NCBI RefSeq assembly: GCF_016862195.1
Contig: NZ_BOMM01000070.1
Coordinates: forward strand, 1-64,000
Reading direction: 5' to 3'
Source of the DNA: Paractinoplanes ferrugineus
GTDB lineage: Bacteria; Actinomycetota; Actinomycetes; Mycobacteriales; Micromonosporaceae
DNA length: 64,000 nucleotides
Shown here: positions 19,081-28,704 of the stretch, in pieces
Layout: each line of letters opens with the position of its first letter
Numbering within the stretch: the stretch's first letter is position 1
Position numbers and translations under genes: made by a program
Notes under the pieces: model-generated
Seen by the model: only the letters and a program-made list of their open reading frames with translations
Told to the model about the DNA's origin: nothing
Database searches by the model: none

Positions 19081-22000
19081 AGCAGGCGCGGCAAACCGAT
19101 CGACCAGTCACAGTGGCCCGCCGGCGGACCGCGGCGCGACTGGCTCGACCTGTGCGCGCGGATCCATCAAGACAACGGGCTGCCCAGCCTGCGCACGCTT
19201 GCGGCCCACATGAAGCTTTCTTCGCCCAGCCGGGTCGGCGAGATCCTGCGTGGCCTCGCCTGGCCTGCCGACGACACCCAGGCCGAGAGCCTGCTGCGCG
19301 CGCTCGGCGCGATCGACGCGGAGATCTCGCGCGGGCGGCGGATCTTCACGAAGGCCCTCTTGGAGCGCGACACCGCGGCCGCCCGGCGGGAGCATCCAGA
19401 CTGGTGGAGGCGGTCGGGCTACGTCGAAGGGCTCGTCGACATCGCGCCGCTCGATCTTCTCGATCGCGCCGGCGAGCTCGACGAGCTCGCCGCCTGGTGC
19501 ACCAGCGACGGCGGCGAGGCGTACGTGTGGTGGCAGGCGCCGGCCCAGGCAGGCAAGACGGCATTGATGGCCTGGTTCGCCCTGCACCCGCCACCGGCCG
19601 TGTGGGTAGTGTCGTTCTTCGTCACGGCACGACTGGCGAGCCAGGCGGACAGCGAAGCATTCACCGATGGCTTGCTCGATCAGCTCGCGGCGATCACCGG
19701 CGAACAACTCCCGCAGGTCACGTCGTCAGGCGGACGGGACAGGCTCCGTCGTCGGCTACTCGCCGCAGCCGTGGCGAAGGCTGCGGCTGCGGGATGCAGG
19801 CTGGTGCTGCTGGTCGACGGACTCGACGAGGACTGCGGGTCTGCTCCAGGCTCGGGTCTGGGCAGCATCGCGGCTCTACTGCCGAAGCGCCTCGAGGGCC
19901 TCAAGGTTGTCGTTGCAGGCCGCTCCGATCCGCCGATCCCGGCCGACGTCGACCCGGATCACCCCCTGCGTACCGCCCGGATACGCGATTTGGAAGCCTC
20001 GCCGCACGCCCGCCACGTGACTGAGCTGGCCGAACGCGAACTCGACGAGCTTCTGGCCGTCGACCCCCGGCGTCATGACGGACTCGTTCTTGAGGTCCTG
20101 GGGCTGGTCGCGGCCAGCGGCGGCGGGCTCGACCTCAATGACCTGCACATGTTGACCGGGAGACCGACCTACCAGATCGATCAGCTGGTCCGCGGGGTAT
20201 TCGGCCGCACCATCGCTGGACGCATGGAGCAGCGCGTCGAGAGCCGGGTTTTCCTCTTCACCCACGAGACCCTTCGAGTTCAGGCTCTCGAACGGCTCGG
20301 ACCGCACACGCTCGCGGCATTCCGAGAACGCCTGCACAGCTGGGCAGACAGCTACCGGCAGCAGCACTGGCCCGGCGACACGCCCGGGTACCTGGTCCGC
20401 GGGTACTTCCGCATGCTGCAGAGCACCGATGACCTCCACCGCATGCTCGCTCTCGCGACCGACACGGACCGGCATCAGTGGCTTCGGACCCTTACCGGAG
20501 GCGACGACGCTGCCCTCGTCGAGATCAGCGTCACTCAGCAAGCCCTGCACCACGCCGGCGGTACCCACCTGTCTAACATCGCGCGGTTGGCCTGGCTGCG
20601 GGAACGGATCCGCCGGCGCAACACCCATATTCCCTGGTCACTGGTCGAGGTACGCGCTCGCCTGGGCCAGACGGCCCGGGCTGAAGCACTGGCCAACTCC
20701 GTGACGAGCGCGGACGACCGGGCCGCGGTGTTCGCGTCGCTGGCCGACATCGCTGCCGGCCGAGGCCAGCTTGACGAAGCGGAACGCCTTGCCGCCTCGA
20801 TCCCTGCTGGAATTCGGCGTGTGGGTGCCCTTCTTGCCGTTGCCCGTCAGGCGGTGGCCACCAGCGAGTTACCCCGGGCGCGCCGGCTGTTCGACATGGC
20901 GGCCGGTCTCGTAAACGCCGATCCCGCCTTGCGTCAGGCCCGCGTGTTCGGGCAGCTCGCGGTCGCGGCGGCCAGCCTTGGTGATCAGCCTGCATCAGCT
21001 CGGTTCGCCGATCAGGCCGAGGCGTGCGCGTCGGCCCTGAAGTTTCCCGGCATGCGCCAGCAGGAGCTCGACGCCACCGGGATCGCCGCTCTGGAAGCCG
21101 GCGACATCGAACGTGCGGTGCGGCTGCTCAACGTGTCACCGACGCGATTCGGCCAGATACAGCAGCTGCATCACCTGGCGGAAACCGCAGCCTGGCACGG
21201 CGACCGGGAACGAGCCGTCGCTTGGGCAGAGCAAGCAGCCGAACTGTGCCTGACGGTCGATGCCGCCCAAGAGCGCGCCAACAGGTGCGCACTGATCGCG
21301 ACAGCATTCGCCGAGCTGGGCGACGCACAACGCGCCGTCGAGATGATCGAGCATGCCGTCACCGCCGCCCGCCAGCTCGCACCCGTCGAACTGGCCCGGA
21401 TGCTCGGCTGGTGCGGTGACACAGCGATAACGGTCGGGGACCTCGACCGCGCGGCCGCGCTGGCCGGTGAAGTGGAACAGGGAGCGCGGTCGATTGCCGA
21501 TCCTTCTGAGCGGTCATCGGCGCTCGCGTTGGTCGCCTCGCTGACTGCCAGCTTCGACGCGGAGTGGTTCGGACAGCTGTTGCAGGAGATCGATGCGCCC
21601 GATGAGCGCGATCGGTTGCTTGAGAACGTCCTCCTCGGCCCCGTCCCGGCCAGTCCGGACCGTTTGCGCGAGCTGGCCAACATGATCCAGGATCCGTTCC
21701 GACGAGCGCAGGCCCTTGCCGGTGTGGCGGTAAGGCTCGTCGGCAACGGCGTGTTTCCCGACGCTGGCAGGTGTGCCGATGAAGCAGAACAGATCGCTCA
21801 GTCGATCGACACTGCCGAGGCCAAGACCGCCTCGCTGGTCGTGGCCACCAACGCGATGCTGCATGTGGGCGATCACGCGCGTGCGGCAGCGCTGGCCGCA
21901 CATCTAGAACCGACTGTTGCTCTGCTTGGCCCAGTCGGAGCCGGGTCTATGCTGCGCACCGCCGCCTGCGAAGCCCTCGTCGCCGTGGGCAACGTGACCG

Positions 22001-23127
22001 CAGCACTGCGGCTTGCCCACACCCACGAACACCCGTACGGAGATCCATCGTTGATCCCGGCTGTGGCGCTTGCGGCCGCCCGTAAGGGCCTGTCCACCCG
22101 AGCCCGCGACATCGTGTTCTCGCTGCCCGCCTCCGCTAGCAAGACCCACGCGCTGGCCCAGCTCGCCCACGAACACATCGCTGCCGGCCAGCCGGAACAG
22201 GCACGTGAGCTGACCGTCACCGCCCGCACGACCGCAGATGAGATCACTGAACCCCGCGACCGCGACTATGCGCTGCACTGGCTCCCGGCCGTGCTGTGCC
22301 GGCTGGACGACGTCGAAGGCGCTCGCACGATCGCCGATCTGATCGAATCAACTGAACCTCGGGTCGCGGCGCTCGTACAGCTGGCAGAGACAGCCGCAGC
22401 GGCCAGCAAGATCGAAATCGCCGAAACGGTTATCACCGAGGCCGAAAACCTGACCGTCTCGCTTGAGGCCGGTCACGCCCAACTGAACCCCTTCGCCAAG
22501 CTTGCCGCGGCAGCCGCGGCAGCAGGCCTCACCGAACGGACTGACCAGCTCCTGCAGCGAGCTGCCGCCGCAGCACGCGTCGACCCGCTCATGCACGACC
22601 AACTCGCAGCGCTCCTGGCCGTCGCAGCAGCAAAGGCTGGCCGGCTCGACATGGCCGAAACGCTTCTCACCGAAGACGACGCGACAGCGGGCCCCTCCTG
22701 GAGCTCGCACGCCTCGAACATCGCCGAGGTCCTTGAAATGATGATCCAGCAGGGGGATATCCAACGGGCCACCCGCACGCTGGACGGCATCATCGGATCA
22801 TGGCGCGGGCACATCCAGAAACGGTTCGCTGCGGCCGCCGCCATGGTCGGAAACTTCACCGTTGCCGAGAACGTCTCATTATCGATCGAAGATCCTGACC
22901 TGCAATCTGCTGCGCTTGCCGCGACCGCCATCGCCGCCGACGTCGATACGGGTCGACGGCTCCTGTCCAGAGCGTTGATCGCCGGCGGCTGGGACGCCTG
23001 CCTTACCGCGATGGCCCACCTCACACCCGAACTGGCACGAGCATTCGCCGACGAACTACTCAATCTCGACGAAGACGCACCGCTTGGCCACATCAGTCGA
23101 GCTGTGAAGCCCCTCCTTGCGCTTTAG
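19075..23127 (+). CDS. STAND NTPase with HTH N-terminus and TPR-like repeats
   Basis: 1350 aa if translation starts at ATC 19075, 1305 aa from ATG 19210. The upstream 45 codons read as coding and with SLRTLAAHMKLSSPSRVGEILRG form a helix-turn-helix-like N-terminus. Walker A is QAPAQAGKT and Walker B LVLLVDGLDED (residues 109-117 and 198-208 from the ATG), with the VVVAGRSD strand typical of STAND/NACHT ATPases. From about residue 480 to the end come repeated helical hairpins of the ARAEALANSVTSADDRAAVFASLADIA type, i.e. TPR-like. The design (sensor repeats, NTPase switch, small N-terminal domain) suggests a signalling or defence switch; the HTH-like end may be effector or DNA-binding. Confidence 0.75.
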   Translation: MISRRGKPIDQSQWPAGGPRRDWLDLCARIHQDNGLPSLRTLAAHMKLSSPSRVGEILRGLAWPADDTQAESLLRALGAIDAEISRGRRIFTKALLERDTAAARREHPDWWRRSGYVEGLVDIAPLDLLDRAGELDELAAWCTSDGGEAYVWWQAPAQAGKTALMAWFALHPPPAVWVVSFFVTARLASQADSEAFTDGLLDQLAAITGEQLPQVTSSGGRDRLRRRLLAAAVAKAAAAGCRLVLLVDGLDEDCGSAPGSGLGSIAALLPKRLEGLKVVVAGRSDPPIPADVDPDHPLRTARIRDLEASPHARHVTELAERELDELLAVDPRRHDGLVLEVLGLVAASGGGLDLNDLHMLTGRPTYQIDQLVRGVFGRTIAGRMEQRVESRVFLFTHETLRVQALERLGPHTLAAFRERLHSWADSYRQQHWPGDTPGYLVRGYFRMLQSTDDLHRMLALATDTDRHQWLRTLTGGDDAALVEISVTQQALHHAGGTHLSNIARLAWLRERIRRRNTHIPWSLVEVRARLGQTARAEALANSVTSADDRAAVFASLADIAAGRGQLDEAERLAASIPAGIRRVGALLAVARQAVATSELPRARRLFDMAAGLVNADPALRQARVFGQLAVAAASLGDQPASARFADQAEACASALKFPGMRQQELDATGIAALEAGDIERAVRLLNVSPTRFGQIQQLHHLAETAAWHGDRERAVAWAEQAAELCLTVDAAQERANRCALIATAFAELGDAQRAVEMIEHAVTAARQLAPVELARMLGWCGDTAITVGDLDRAAALAGEVEQGARSIADPSERSSALALVASLTASFDAEWFGQLLQEIDAPDERDRLLENVLLGPVPASPDRLRELANMIQDPFRRAQALAGVAVRLVGNGVFPDAGRCADEAEQIAQSIDTAEAKTASLVVATNAMLHVGDHARAAALAAHLEPTVALLGPVGAGSMLRTAACEALVAVGNVTAALRLAHTHEHPYGDPSLIPAVALAAARKGLSTRARDIVFSLPASASKTHALAQLAHEHIAAGQPEQARELTVTARTTADEITEPRDRDYALHWLPAVLCRLDDVEGARTIADLIESTEPRVAALVQLAETAAAASKIEIAETVITEAENLTVSLEAGHAQLNPFAKLAAAAAAAGLTERTDQLLQRAAAAARVDPLMHDQLAALLAVAAAKAGRLDMAETLLTEDDATAGPSWSSHASNIAEVLEMMIQQGDIQRATRTLDGIIGSWRGHIQKRFAAAAAMVGNFTVAENVSLSIEDPDLQSAALAATAIAADVDTGRRLLSRALIAGGWDACLTAMAHLTPELARAFADELLNLDEDAPLGHISRAVKPLLAL

Positions 23128-23292
23128 GCGAATCTCCCCGCGCCGCCCTGGGGGGCATCGGCGTCGCCGCCGCAGTCGTTGTCTACCAGCAGGCAATGCT
23201 GCTGACCGAGCCCTTCATACGCCCGCATGTCGGTCGAGTAGACGCACAGCAACATGCTTTACGACCACTGGCGCAGCGCCTAGACTAGTCTT

Positions 23293-23505
23293 ATGTCGAG
23301 CCCGCGTGTGCGACTGATGGGCGCCCATGAAATCCGCATCCGACTCGGCGGAGTGAGTCGGCAGCGGGCATATCAGATCACCTGTCGTCAGGACTTCCCC
23401 CGACCAATCGCCGACTTGGCGCAGGGAAAAGTGTGGTCCCGGGAGGACGTCGAAGCTTGGATCAAGACGCACCGGCAGCATCAGCCGGACTTCGCAGAGC
23501 CGTAG
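23293..23505 (+). CDS. AlpA/excisionase-like helix-turn-helix protein
   Basis: 70 aa. The layout MGAHEIRIRLGGVSRQRAYQITCRQDFPRP...GKVWSREDVEAWI is the MerR-like winged HTH seen in excisionases and AlpA-type regulators. Its ATG is 10 bases after a TAGACTAGTCTT palindrome that could be its own operator. The TAG stop is followed in the same frame by a nuclease-like tail (next entry). Role probably DNA binding within a mobile element. Confidence 0.65.
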   Translation: MSSPRVRLMGAHEIRIRLGGVSRQRAYQITCRQDFPRPIADLAQGKVWSREDVEAWIKTHRQHQPDFAEP

Positions 23506-23679
23506 AGGCCTCGGCTTGGGATTGCCGAACTGGCGACTCGCAGACCGGCACGCGGGCGACTGCAGCTGACCGGCTACGAGGTCTACCGCTTCGGCGGCGC
23601 CGAACTAGTCAACGGCCCCGATACAGCACGTCGGCTCAACGCCTTCTTCGACCGGCTCGCGGAGCGGTACCCCGCCTGA
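23506..23679 (+). pseudogene. C-terminal remnant of a nuclease-like protein
   Basis: In the same frame as the HTH gene, after its stop, the sequence reads LTGYEVYRFGGAELVNG then ARRLNAFFDRLAERYPA and ends at TGA 23677-23679. GYEVYRFGG...FFDRL is the usual C-terminal end of restriction-endonuclease-like proteins. No start or catalytic strand is present, so it is a fragment left by deletion. Confidence 0.5.
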
Positions 23680-24033
23680 CCCCGCTCCGCCGGGAGGCCG
23701 GGGGCAGAAGCGGCGGACCTCAGACCACACGGGTGAGTGTGACTTTCAGGGACTCATTGCTTCCGTGTGACCGAGCGCCCGCCGATGTCCGTTCTCAACC
23801 GAACTGATCAGCGCTCGTGGCCTTGAGCTGCATCGGATCAGTATCAAAGAGATTTCCTGGGGGCCAGATTTTCTCAGCGGAAGTGACATTTTGTCGGTGA
23901 TGCGTGGCGCCCGCGGGCGCCTCGGCCATCGACGTTCGCGCGGAGGCCGGCGCAATGTGTACCGCCAGAAGGGGACCGACCATCGCGTCGGCTCGATACA
24001 GTTTGTCCGCTGGGGTTTGGTCACGAACATGGG
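23680..24033. other. Leader region before Hachiman genes, no gene seen
   Basis: About 350 bases, locally less GC-rich than its surroundings around 23830-23900. No frame looks protein-like. It probably carries the hamA promoter; I could not fix its elements. Confidence 0.4.
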
Positions 24034-24819
24034 ATGCGCGGACGTTACGACATGTCGGATTTTAGGCAATGGTGCACGGTTGGCACGCCGGTCTCCACCG
24101 GCGGCCACCTTGCCGGCCTCATCGAGTCCAACGACGACGCCACGGGTGTCAACACAATCGCAGCCGGTCTACCCACCAAGTACGCCAACTCTGGCTCGCT
24201 CGCGCGCATCGCCGAGCGCTTAGGGAAGGCCGCCGTCGCGGATTTCCTCCGCAACAAACTTCCTACCTCGGCTAGCGCCCGATCCGGTGACGTGGGTGAG
24301 ATCCTCGCGACGGCCTATCTTCACGAGGAGCAGGGTTGCGTGGTCGGGCCGAGCAGGCTGATCGATCGCGACCACCAGGAATGGGCCATGCGAGGCGACG
24401 ACGCGCTCGGGGCGAAGTTCGGTCCTGACGGGAAGCTGCGTATCGTCAAGGCGGAGGCCAAGAGCCGTGCCAGGCTGTATGGCGACACGGTCGCGGAGGC
24501 GCGCGACGGGTTGTCGCGCAACGACGAGTTACCGTCACCGCAGTCTCTCGCCCAGTTCGCCGAGCGGCTGCTGTCGACGCCCGACAGCGAGGATGTGGGG
24601 GACGCTGTGCTCGCCTTGCAGTTGGGTGAGGGCGTCCGGCCCGAGGACGTCGATCATTTGATGTTCCTGTTCACGGGCAACAACCCGGGCAAGCATGTGA
24701 CGGCGGACTTGGAGTCCTACCAGGGTTCCGTGTCGCAGTTGACGATCACGCTCCGGGTCCAGGGTCACCGGCAGTTCGTCCAGGGGGCCTACGAGAAGGT
24801 GACCACCAGTGGCGCGTGA
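24034..24819 (+). CDS. hamA: Hachiman HamA nuclease (DUF1837)
   Basis: 261 aa from ATG 24034; ATG 24052 is equally possible. The DUF1837 core is clear: GDVGEIL (85-91), RGDDALG (120-126) and KAEAKSR (139-145), giving the E, D and ExK metal ligands of a PD-(D/E)XK nuclease. In Hachiman, HamA is the effector nuclease, held inactive by HamB and released when HamB meets abnormal DNA. The gene overlaps hamB by 11 bp, as usual for the pair. No frameshift; the system looks intact. Confidence 0.85.
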   Translation: MRGRYDMSDFRQWCTVGTPVSTGGHLAGLIESNDDATGVNTIAAGLPTKYANSGSLARIAERLGKAAVADFLRNKLPTSASARSGDVGEILATAYLHEEQGCVVGPSRLIDRDHQEWAMRGDDALGAKFGPDGKLRIVKAEAKSRARLYGDTVAEARDGLSRNDELPSPQSLAQFAERLLSTPDSEDVGDAVLALQLGEGVRPEDVDHLMFLFTGNNPGKHVTADLESYQGSVSQLTITLRVQGHRQFVQGAYEKVTTSGA

Positions 24820-27800
24820 GGTGCCGGAGTTGGTGGACATTCTGACTTCCGCCACCGACGCCGGCTTCCGTAACCGGCTCTTGGCCCGGGGTCAGGCCCA
24901 GTCGATGATTCGCCGTGATGGCACCCTGCCCCCGGACGCGCCGAACTTCAGTTCCTTCCTGGATGCCGATCTGCTCAACTACGGGTACGCGCTGCTATCG
25001 ACCAGCCTCGAGCTGTTGGAGATCACGCAGAACGACTCGCCCGAGCAGGCTGCCCTCGCTCAGCAGGGCTTCATCCAGAGTTCGTATGCGCTGGAAGCGG
25101 CCACCCGGAACGCCGCCTCCGCGGCGGACCTGGTGTTTCACGGCCTCGTTGCCGGCGCGGCCAGTCACCTCGGCGGCTTCTCCGCGCGAGCGTTCTCGCT
25201 GGTTCAGGGCAGCCGGCAGTCGGGACGGCTGACTCCGATGGAGGAGACGCTGGCCGATCTGCTTATGCGCAATCTGGGATCTATAGAGCGGCGGACCCTG
25301 TCGCTGCGGACGTCGGATCAGATCTCCGACGCCGTATTGCTGGTCGCCCTCAACCCAGCGGATAGCGAGGTGGACGAGGAGCCGGTGCCCGAGGAGCCGG
25401 TGCCCGAGGAGGTCGGCCCCGTTGTCCTGCTTCTGAGCGAGAACTACCTGTCGGCGGTCGCCGCCGGGCTCTTCGCGATCGAGATCGGCAACCGCGCCTT
25501 GCTGGACACTGCTCTCGCCGAGCTGCGCGAGGGCGAACAGGCGTCCTCGGACGTGCGTGCCCCCGGGCCGTGGTGGATCTACCGGCTCACCCGGCATCTG
25601 CTGGGTGGCCTGTTCGACACCAGCCTGGAGACCAACATTCCGAGCGATCCGCCGTCCGGTGCTGGCGACCGAGTCGAGCGGTGGCGGTATCTGCGACGGA
25701 CCTTCGTCGCGTCGTTGCTGGCACGGGAGCGCTCCGAGATCGACTTGTGGCCCTCGCAACTGCATGTCGTCGACCGGCTCTTCCAGGACATGCGGGACCT
25801 CGTCGTGGCGTTGCCGACCAGCGCGGGTAAGACCCGCATCGCGGAGTTGTCGATCTTGGCTTGTCTTGCGCAACAGCGGCGGACGGTCTACGTCACCCCG
25901 CTGCGAGCGCTCTCCGCGCAGACCGAGCACATCCTCGCCCGCACGTTCACGCCGCTAGGCATCCGGGTGTCGTCGCTCTACGGGAGCATGGGAACCAGCG
26001 ACGTCGATGAGGACACCCTGCGCTCCAGCGAGATCGTCGTGGCGACCCCCGAGAAGCTGGACTTCGCCCTGCGATCGGACCCGTCGTTGCTCGACGACGT
26101 CGGCCTGGTCGTTCTGGACGAAGGACACATGATCGGGGCCTCCGAACGCGAGGTGCGCTACGAAGCCCAGATCCAGCGGCTGCTGCGCCGCTCGGACGCC
26201 TCGGAACGTCGCATTCTCTGCCTGTCGGCCGTCTTCCCCTCTGGGCCTGAGCTGCAGGACTTCGTCGCGTGGATCACCGACGACGAGGCCGACGGGCTGC
26301 ACCGAGAGTCGTGGCGCCCGACTCAGCAGCGCTTCGGCCTGGTCGAGTGGCGCAGAGACCATGCTCGGCTGTCCATCACTCTCGGCTCGGAGCAGCCGTT
26401 CATCGAGCACTACTTCGAGGAGAAGGAGCCGAGCGGACGGCGCAAGAAGATGTTTCCGAAAGACCAGCGCGAGCACGTCATCGCGACCGGATGGCGGCTG
26501 GTCGAGGAAGGGCAAACCGTCCTGGTCTTCTGCCCACTACGCAAGTCGGTTGAGCCGTTCGCCAGTACGATCGTCGACCTTCACGCTCGGGGCCTCGTGA
26601 CCTCACTGTTGCCGCCCGACGTCGACCTGAGCGATGCGCTAACGGTCGGTGCGGAGTGGTTCGGTGCCGACCATCCCATCCTCAAGTGCCTCCAGCTCGG
26701 CGTGGCCATCCACCACGGCGCGTTGCCCGGACCCTTTAGGCGCGAGATCGAACGACTCTTGCAGCGCGGCATCCTGAAGGTCACCATCGCCTCGCCCACG
26801 CTCGCCCAAGGACTCAACCTGTCCGCCTCCGCAGTGCTCTTTCACAGCCTGCACCGCGGCAAGGAACTGATCAAAACCTCCGAGTTCATGAACGTGATCG
26901 GCCGCGCCGGCCGCGCGTTCGTCGATACGGAAGGACTCGTCCTTTACCCGATCTTCGCCCCCACACCAGGCCGCCGCCGTGAGTGGTTCCAACTGACGGA
27001 AGGAGACGGCGGCAAGGATCTCCAATCGGGGCTGATTGAAATCGGTATTGACCTGCTGCGCAGGATGTACCGCTCCCAAGGGCTCACGACGGTTGAGCCC
27101 TTGCTCGAGTACCTCACCGGCGCCCCCGAGTGGTCTCTGCCCGTCGTGGTACACGAGACCGCTGACGTGCAAGAGGCCGCAGCCGCGAGCTGGCGAGAGA
27201 ACCTCAAACTTCTCGACATCGGCATCCTCAGCATCGTCGGAGACGGCGACCAAGACGTGGTCGCCGACGCCGCGACCCAGATCGTCGCCGACGCCCTCCG
27301 GGACTCGCTGTGGGACCGGCAACTGCGCCGCGACGAAGACATCAACACAGCAGCCGTTCGTGCACTCGTCTACAGCCGGACCAGATACCTGTGGCAGACA
27401 GCCACACCATCCCAGCGCCGCGGATGGTTCTTGGCGGGGCTCGGGGCGGAGGGCGGCTCGGAACTCTCCCAGGTATCCGGTCGCATCATCGCCCTCGCGG
27501 GCCAGGCCGAAGCCGCGATCCTCGAAGAGGACCATGCGGCAGCCGCCGACCTGATCGTGTCGATCGCCGAAACGGTATTCGCAATCGAGGTCTTCGAGCC
27601 GAAAACGAACCTCGCCAACTGGAACGACGTACTACGCCACTGGGTAGGCGGCTTGGCTCTCAGCGAGGTGCCTGGCGATCGCGTCCAGGTGGCCCAGTTC
27701 ATCGAAGACGACGTCATCTACCGGCTGGTCTGGGGAATGGAAGCCGCGAAGGTGTACGAAGCGGCCCAGAGCAACGCCGACGCCGACACCTTGTCGGGCT

Positions 27801-28321
27801 CCGCGGTCGCCGCCATAGAGACGGGAACCTTCAACCGAGCGGTATCGATCCTCATTCGCACGGGCTTCGACCATCGTCTCGCCGCCATCTCGGCGGTCAC
27901 GAGCACCGGAGCCACATTCGATTCGACGGACGGCATGCGCCAGTGGATCGACGACCTTGATCCTGCGTACGGCCTCGACCCAGAATGGCCGACACCCGAG
28001 TCACGGTCGGCATGGGAGGTATTCGTCAATCCATTACGGACACGACGTGCCCGCCAATGGAGCCAGCAAACCCAGGACGTGCAGGAGGTCACCTGGTACG
28101 GGACGCCTCCCGAACCGGACACGTGGCTGCGGATTACCGACGCGACCCCGGGAAAGATCAACATCTGGTCTACAGGCTTCGACCCGCTCGGCGAGGCGTC
28201 TATTCTCCTCGATCAGGAACGGCAAGGCATCCTCCGCGCCCGCCGGCACCGCGCAGGTACCGGCATCCGTTTGCGCTATCGGGGCCCGAAGGACCTGCTG
28301 CCGAGACCACCGACTCGCTAA
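24809..28321 (+). CDS. hamB: Hachiman HamB superfamily 2 helicase
   Basis: 1170 aa from GTG 24809 inside hamA. A 300-residue N-terminal helical region carries a short acidic repeat (EEPVPEEPVPEE near 191). The helicase core has Walker A LPTSAGKT (ending 342), YVTPLRALSAQ (Ia), VATPEKLD (Ib), DEGH at 437-440 (II), LSAV (III) and VIGRAGRAF (VI). The C-terminal 400 residues are the family-specific extension. HamB senses and unwinds DNA and controls HamA. A perfect 13-bp hairpin follows ten bases after the stop, closing the two-gene operon. Confidence 0.85.
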   Translation: MAREVPELVDILTSATDAGFRNRLLARGQAQSMIRRDGTLPPDAPNFSSFLDADLLNYGYALLSTSLELLEITQNDSPEQAALAQQGFIQSSYALEAATRNAASAADLVFHGLVAGAASHLGGFSARAFSLVQGSRQSGRLTPMEETLADLLMRNLGSIERRTLSLRTSDQISDAVLLVALNPADSEVDEEPVPEEPVPEEVGPVVLLLSENYLSAVAAGLFAIEIGNRALLDTALAELREGEQASSDVRAPGPWWIYRLTRHLLGGLFDTSLETNIPSDPPSGAGDRVERWRYLRRTFVASLLARERSEIDLWPSQLHVVDRLFQDMRDLVVALPTSAGKTRIAELSILACLAQQRRTVYVTPLRALSAQTEHILARTFTPLGIRVSSLYGSMGTSDVDEDTLRSSEIVVATPEKLDFALRSDPSLLDDVGLVVLDEGHMIGASEREVRYEAQIQRLLRRSDASERRILCLSAVFPSGPELQDFVAWITDDEADGLHRESWRPTQQRFGLVEWRRDHARLSITLGSEQPFIEHYFEEKEPSGRRKKMFPKDQREHVIATGWRLVEEGQTVLVFCPLRKSVEPFASTIVDLHARGLVTSLLPPDVDLSDALTVGAEWFGADHPILKCLQLGVAIHHGALPGPFRREIERLLQRGILKVTIASPTLAQGLNLSASAVLFHSLHRGKELIKTSEFMNVIGRAGRAFVDTEGLVLYPIFAPTPGRRREWFQLTEGDGGKDLQSGLIEIGIDLLRRMYRSQGLTTVEPLLEYLTGAPEWSLPVVVHETADVQEAAAASWRENLKLLDIGILSIVGDGDQDVVADAATQIVADALRDSLWDRQLRRDEDINTAAVRALVYSRTRYLWQTATPSQRRGWFLAGLGAEGGSELSQVSGRIIALAGQAEAAILEEDHAAAADLIVSIAETVFAIEVFEPKTNLANWNDVLRHWVGGLALSEVPGDRVQVAQFIEDDVIYRLVWGMEAAKVYEAAQSNADADTLSGSAVAAIETGTFNRAVSILIRTGFDHRLAAISAVTSTGATFDSTDGMRQWIDDLDPAYGLDPEWPTPESRSAWEVFVNPLRTRRARQWSQQTQDVQEVTWYGTPPEPDTWLRITDATPGKINIWSTGFDPLGEASILLDQERQGILRARRHRAGTGIRLRYRGPKDLLPRPPTR

Positions 28322-28331
28322 AGCGCGACGC

Positions 28332-28367
28332 CCGGTGGCGGCGGGGATGTTGTACCGCCGCCACCGG
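28332..28367 (+). terminator. Terminator hairpin after hamB
   Basis: Perfect 13-bp stem (CCGGTGGCGGCGG and its complement) with a 10-base loop, starting 11 bases after the hamB stop. Confidence 0.8.
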
Positions 28368-28704
28368 CATCCCGCCCGGCCGAGCGGCCGTGCCGGTCGG
28401 CGCTTTGAACGCTCGGCAGTGATTATCTCGGCGGTTTTGGACACCGTGTGAACGTCACTTTCGGCACTGCTTGATCGTCGGCGGATTTCGTGTCTACGAG
28501 TTTCGACACCGGGTCGCGTAGGTGGCTGTTCGTTCGTGGCGTCGGTGCCGGGTTCACCGGTCCGACCCCGATGATCAACTCGGTCCCTGAAAGCTGAAAG
28601 CGGGTATGACGCCTCGGCACGGGCGCGAGCGCACCGAAAGAGCGATGTCTCGCCCCTCCGAACGCAGGGTAAGTAGATCGCTCTCTCCGAGGGCTCCAGG
28701 CACA

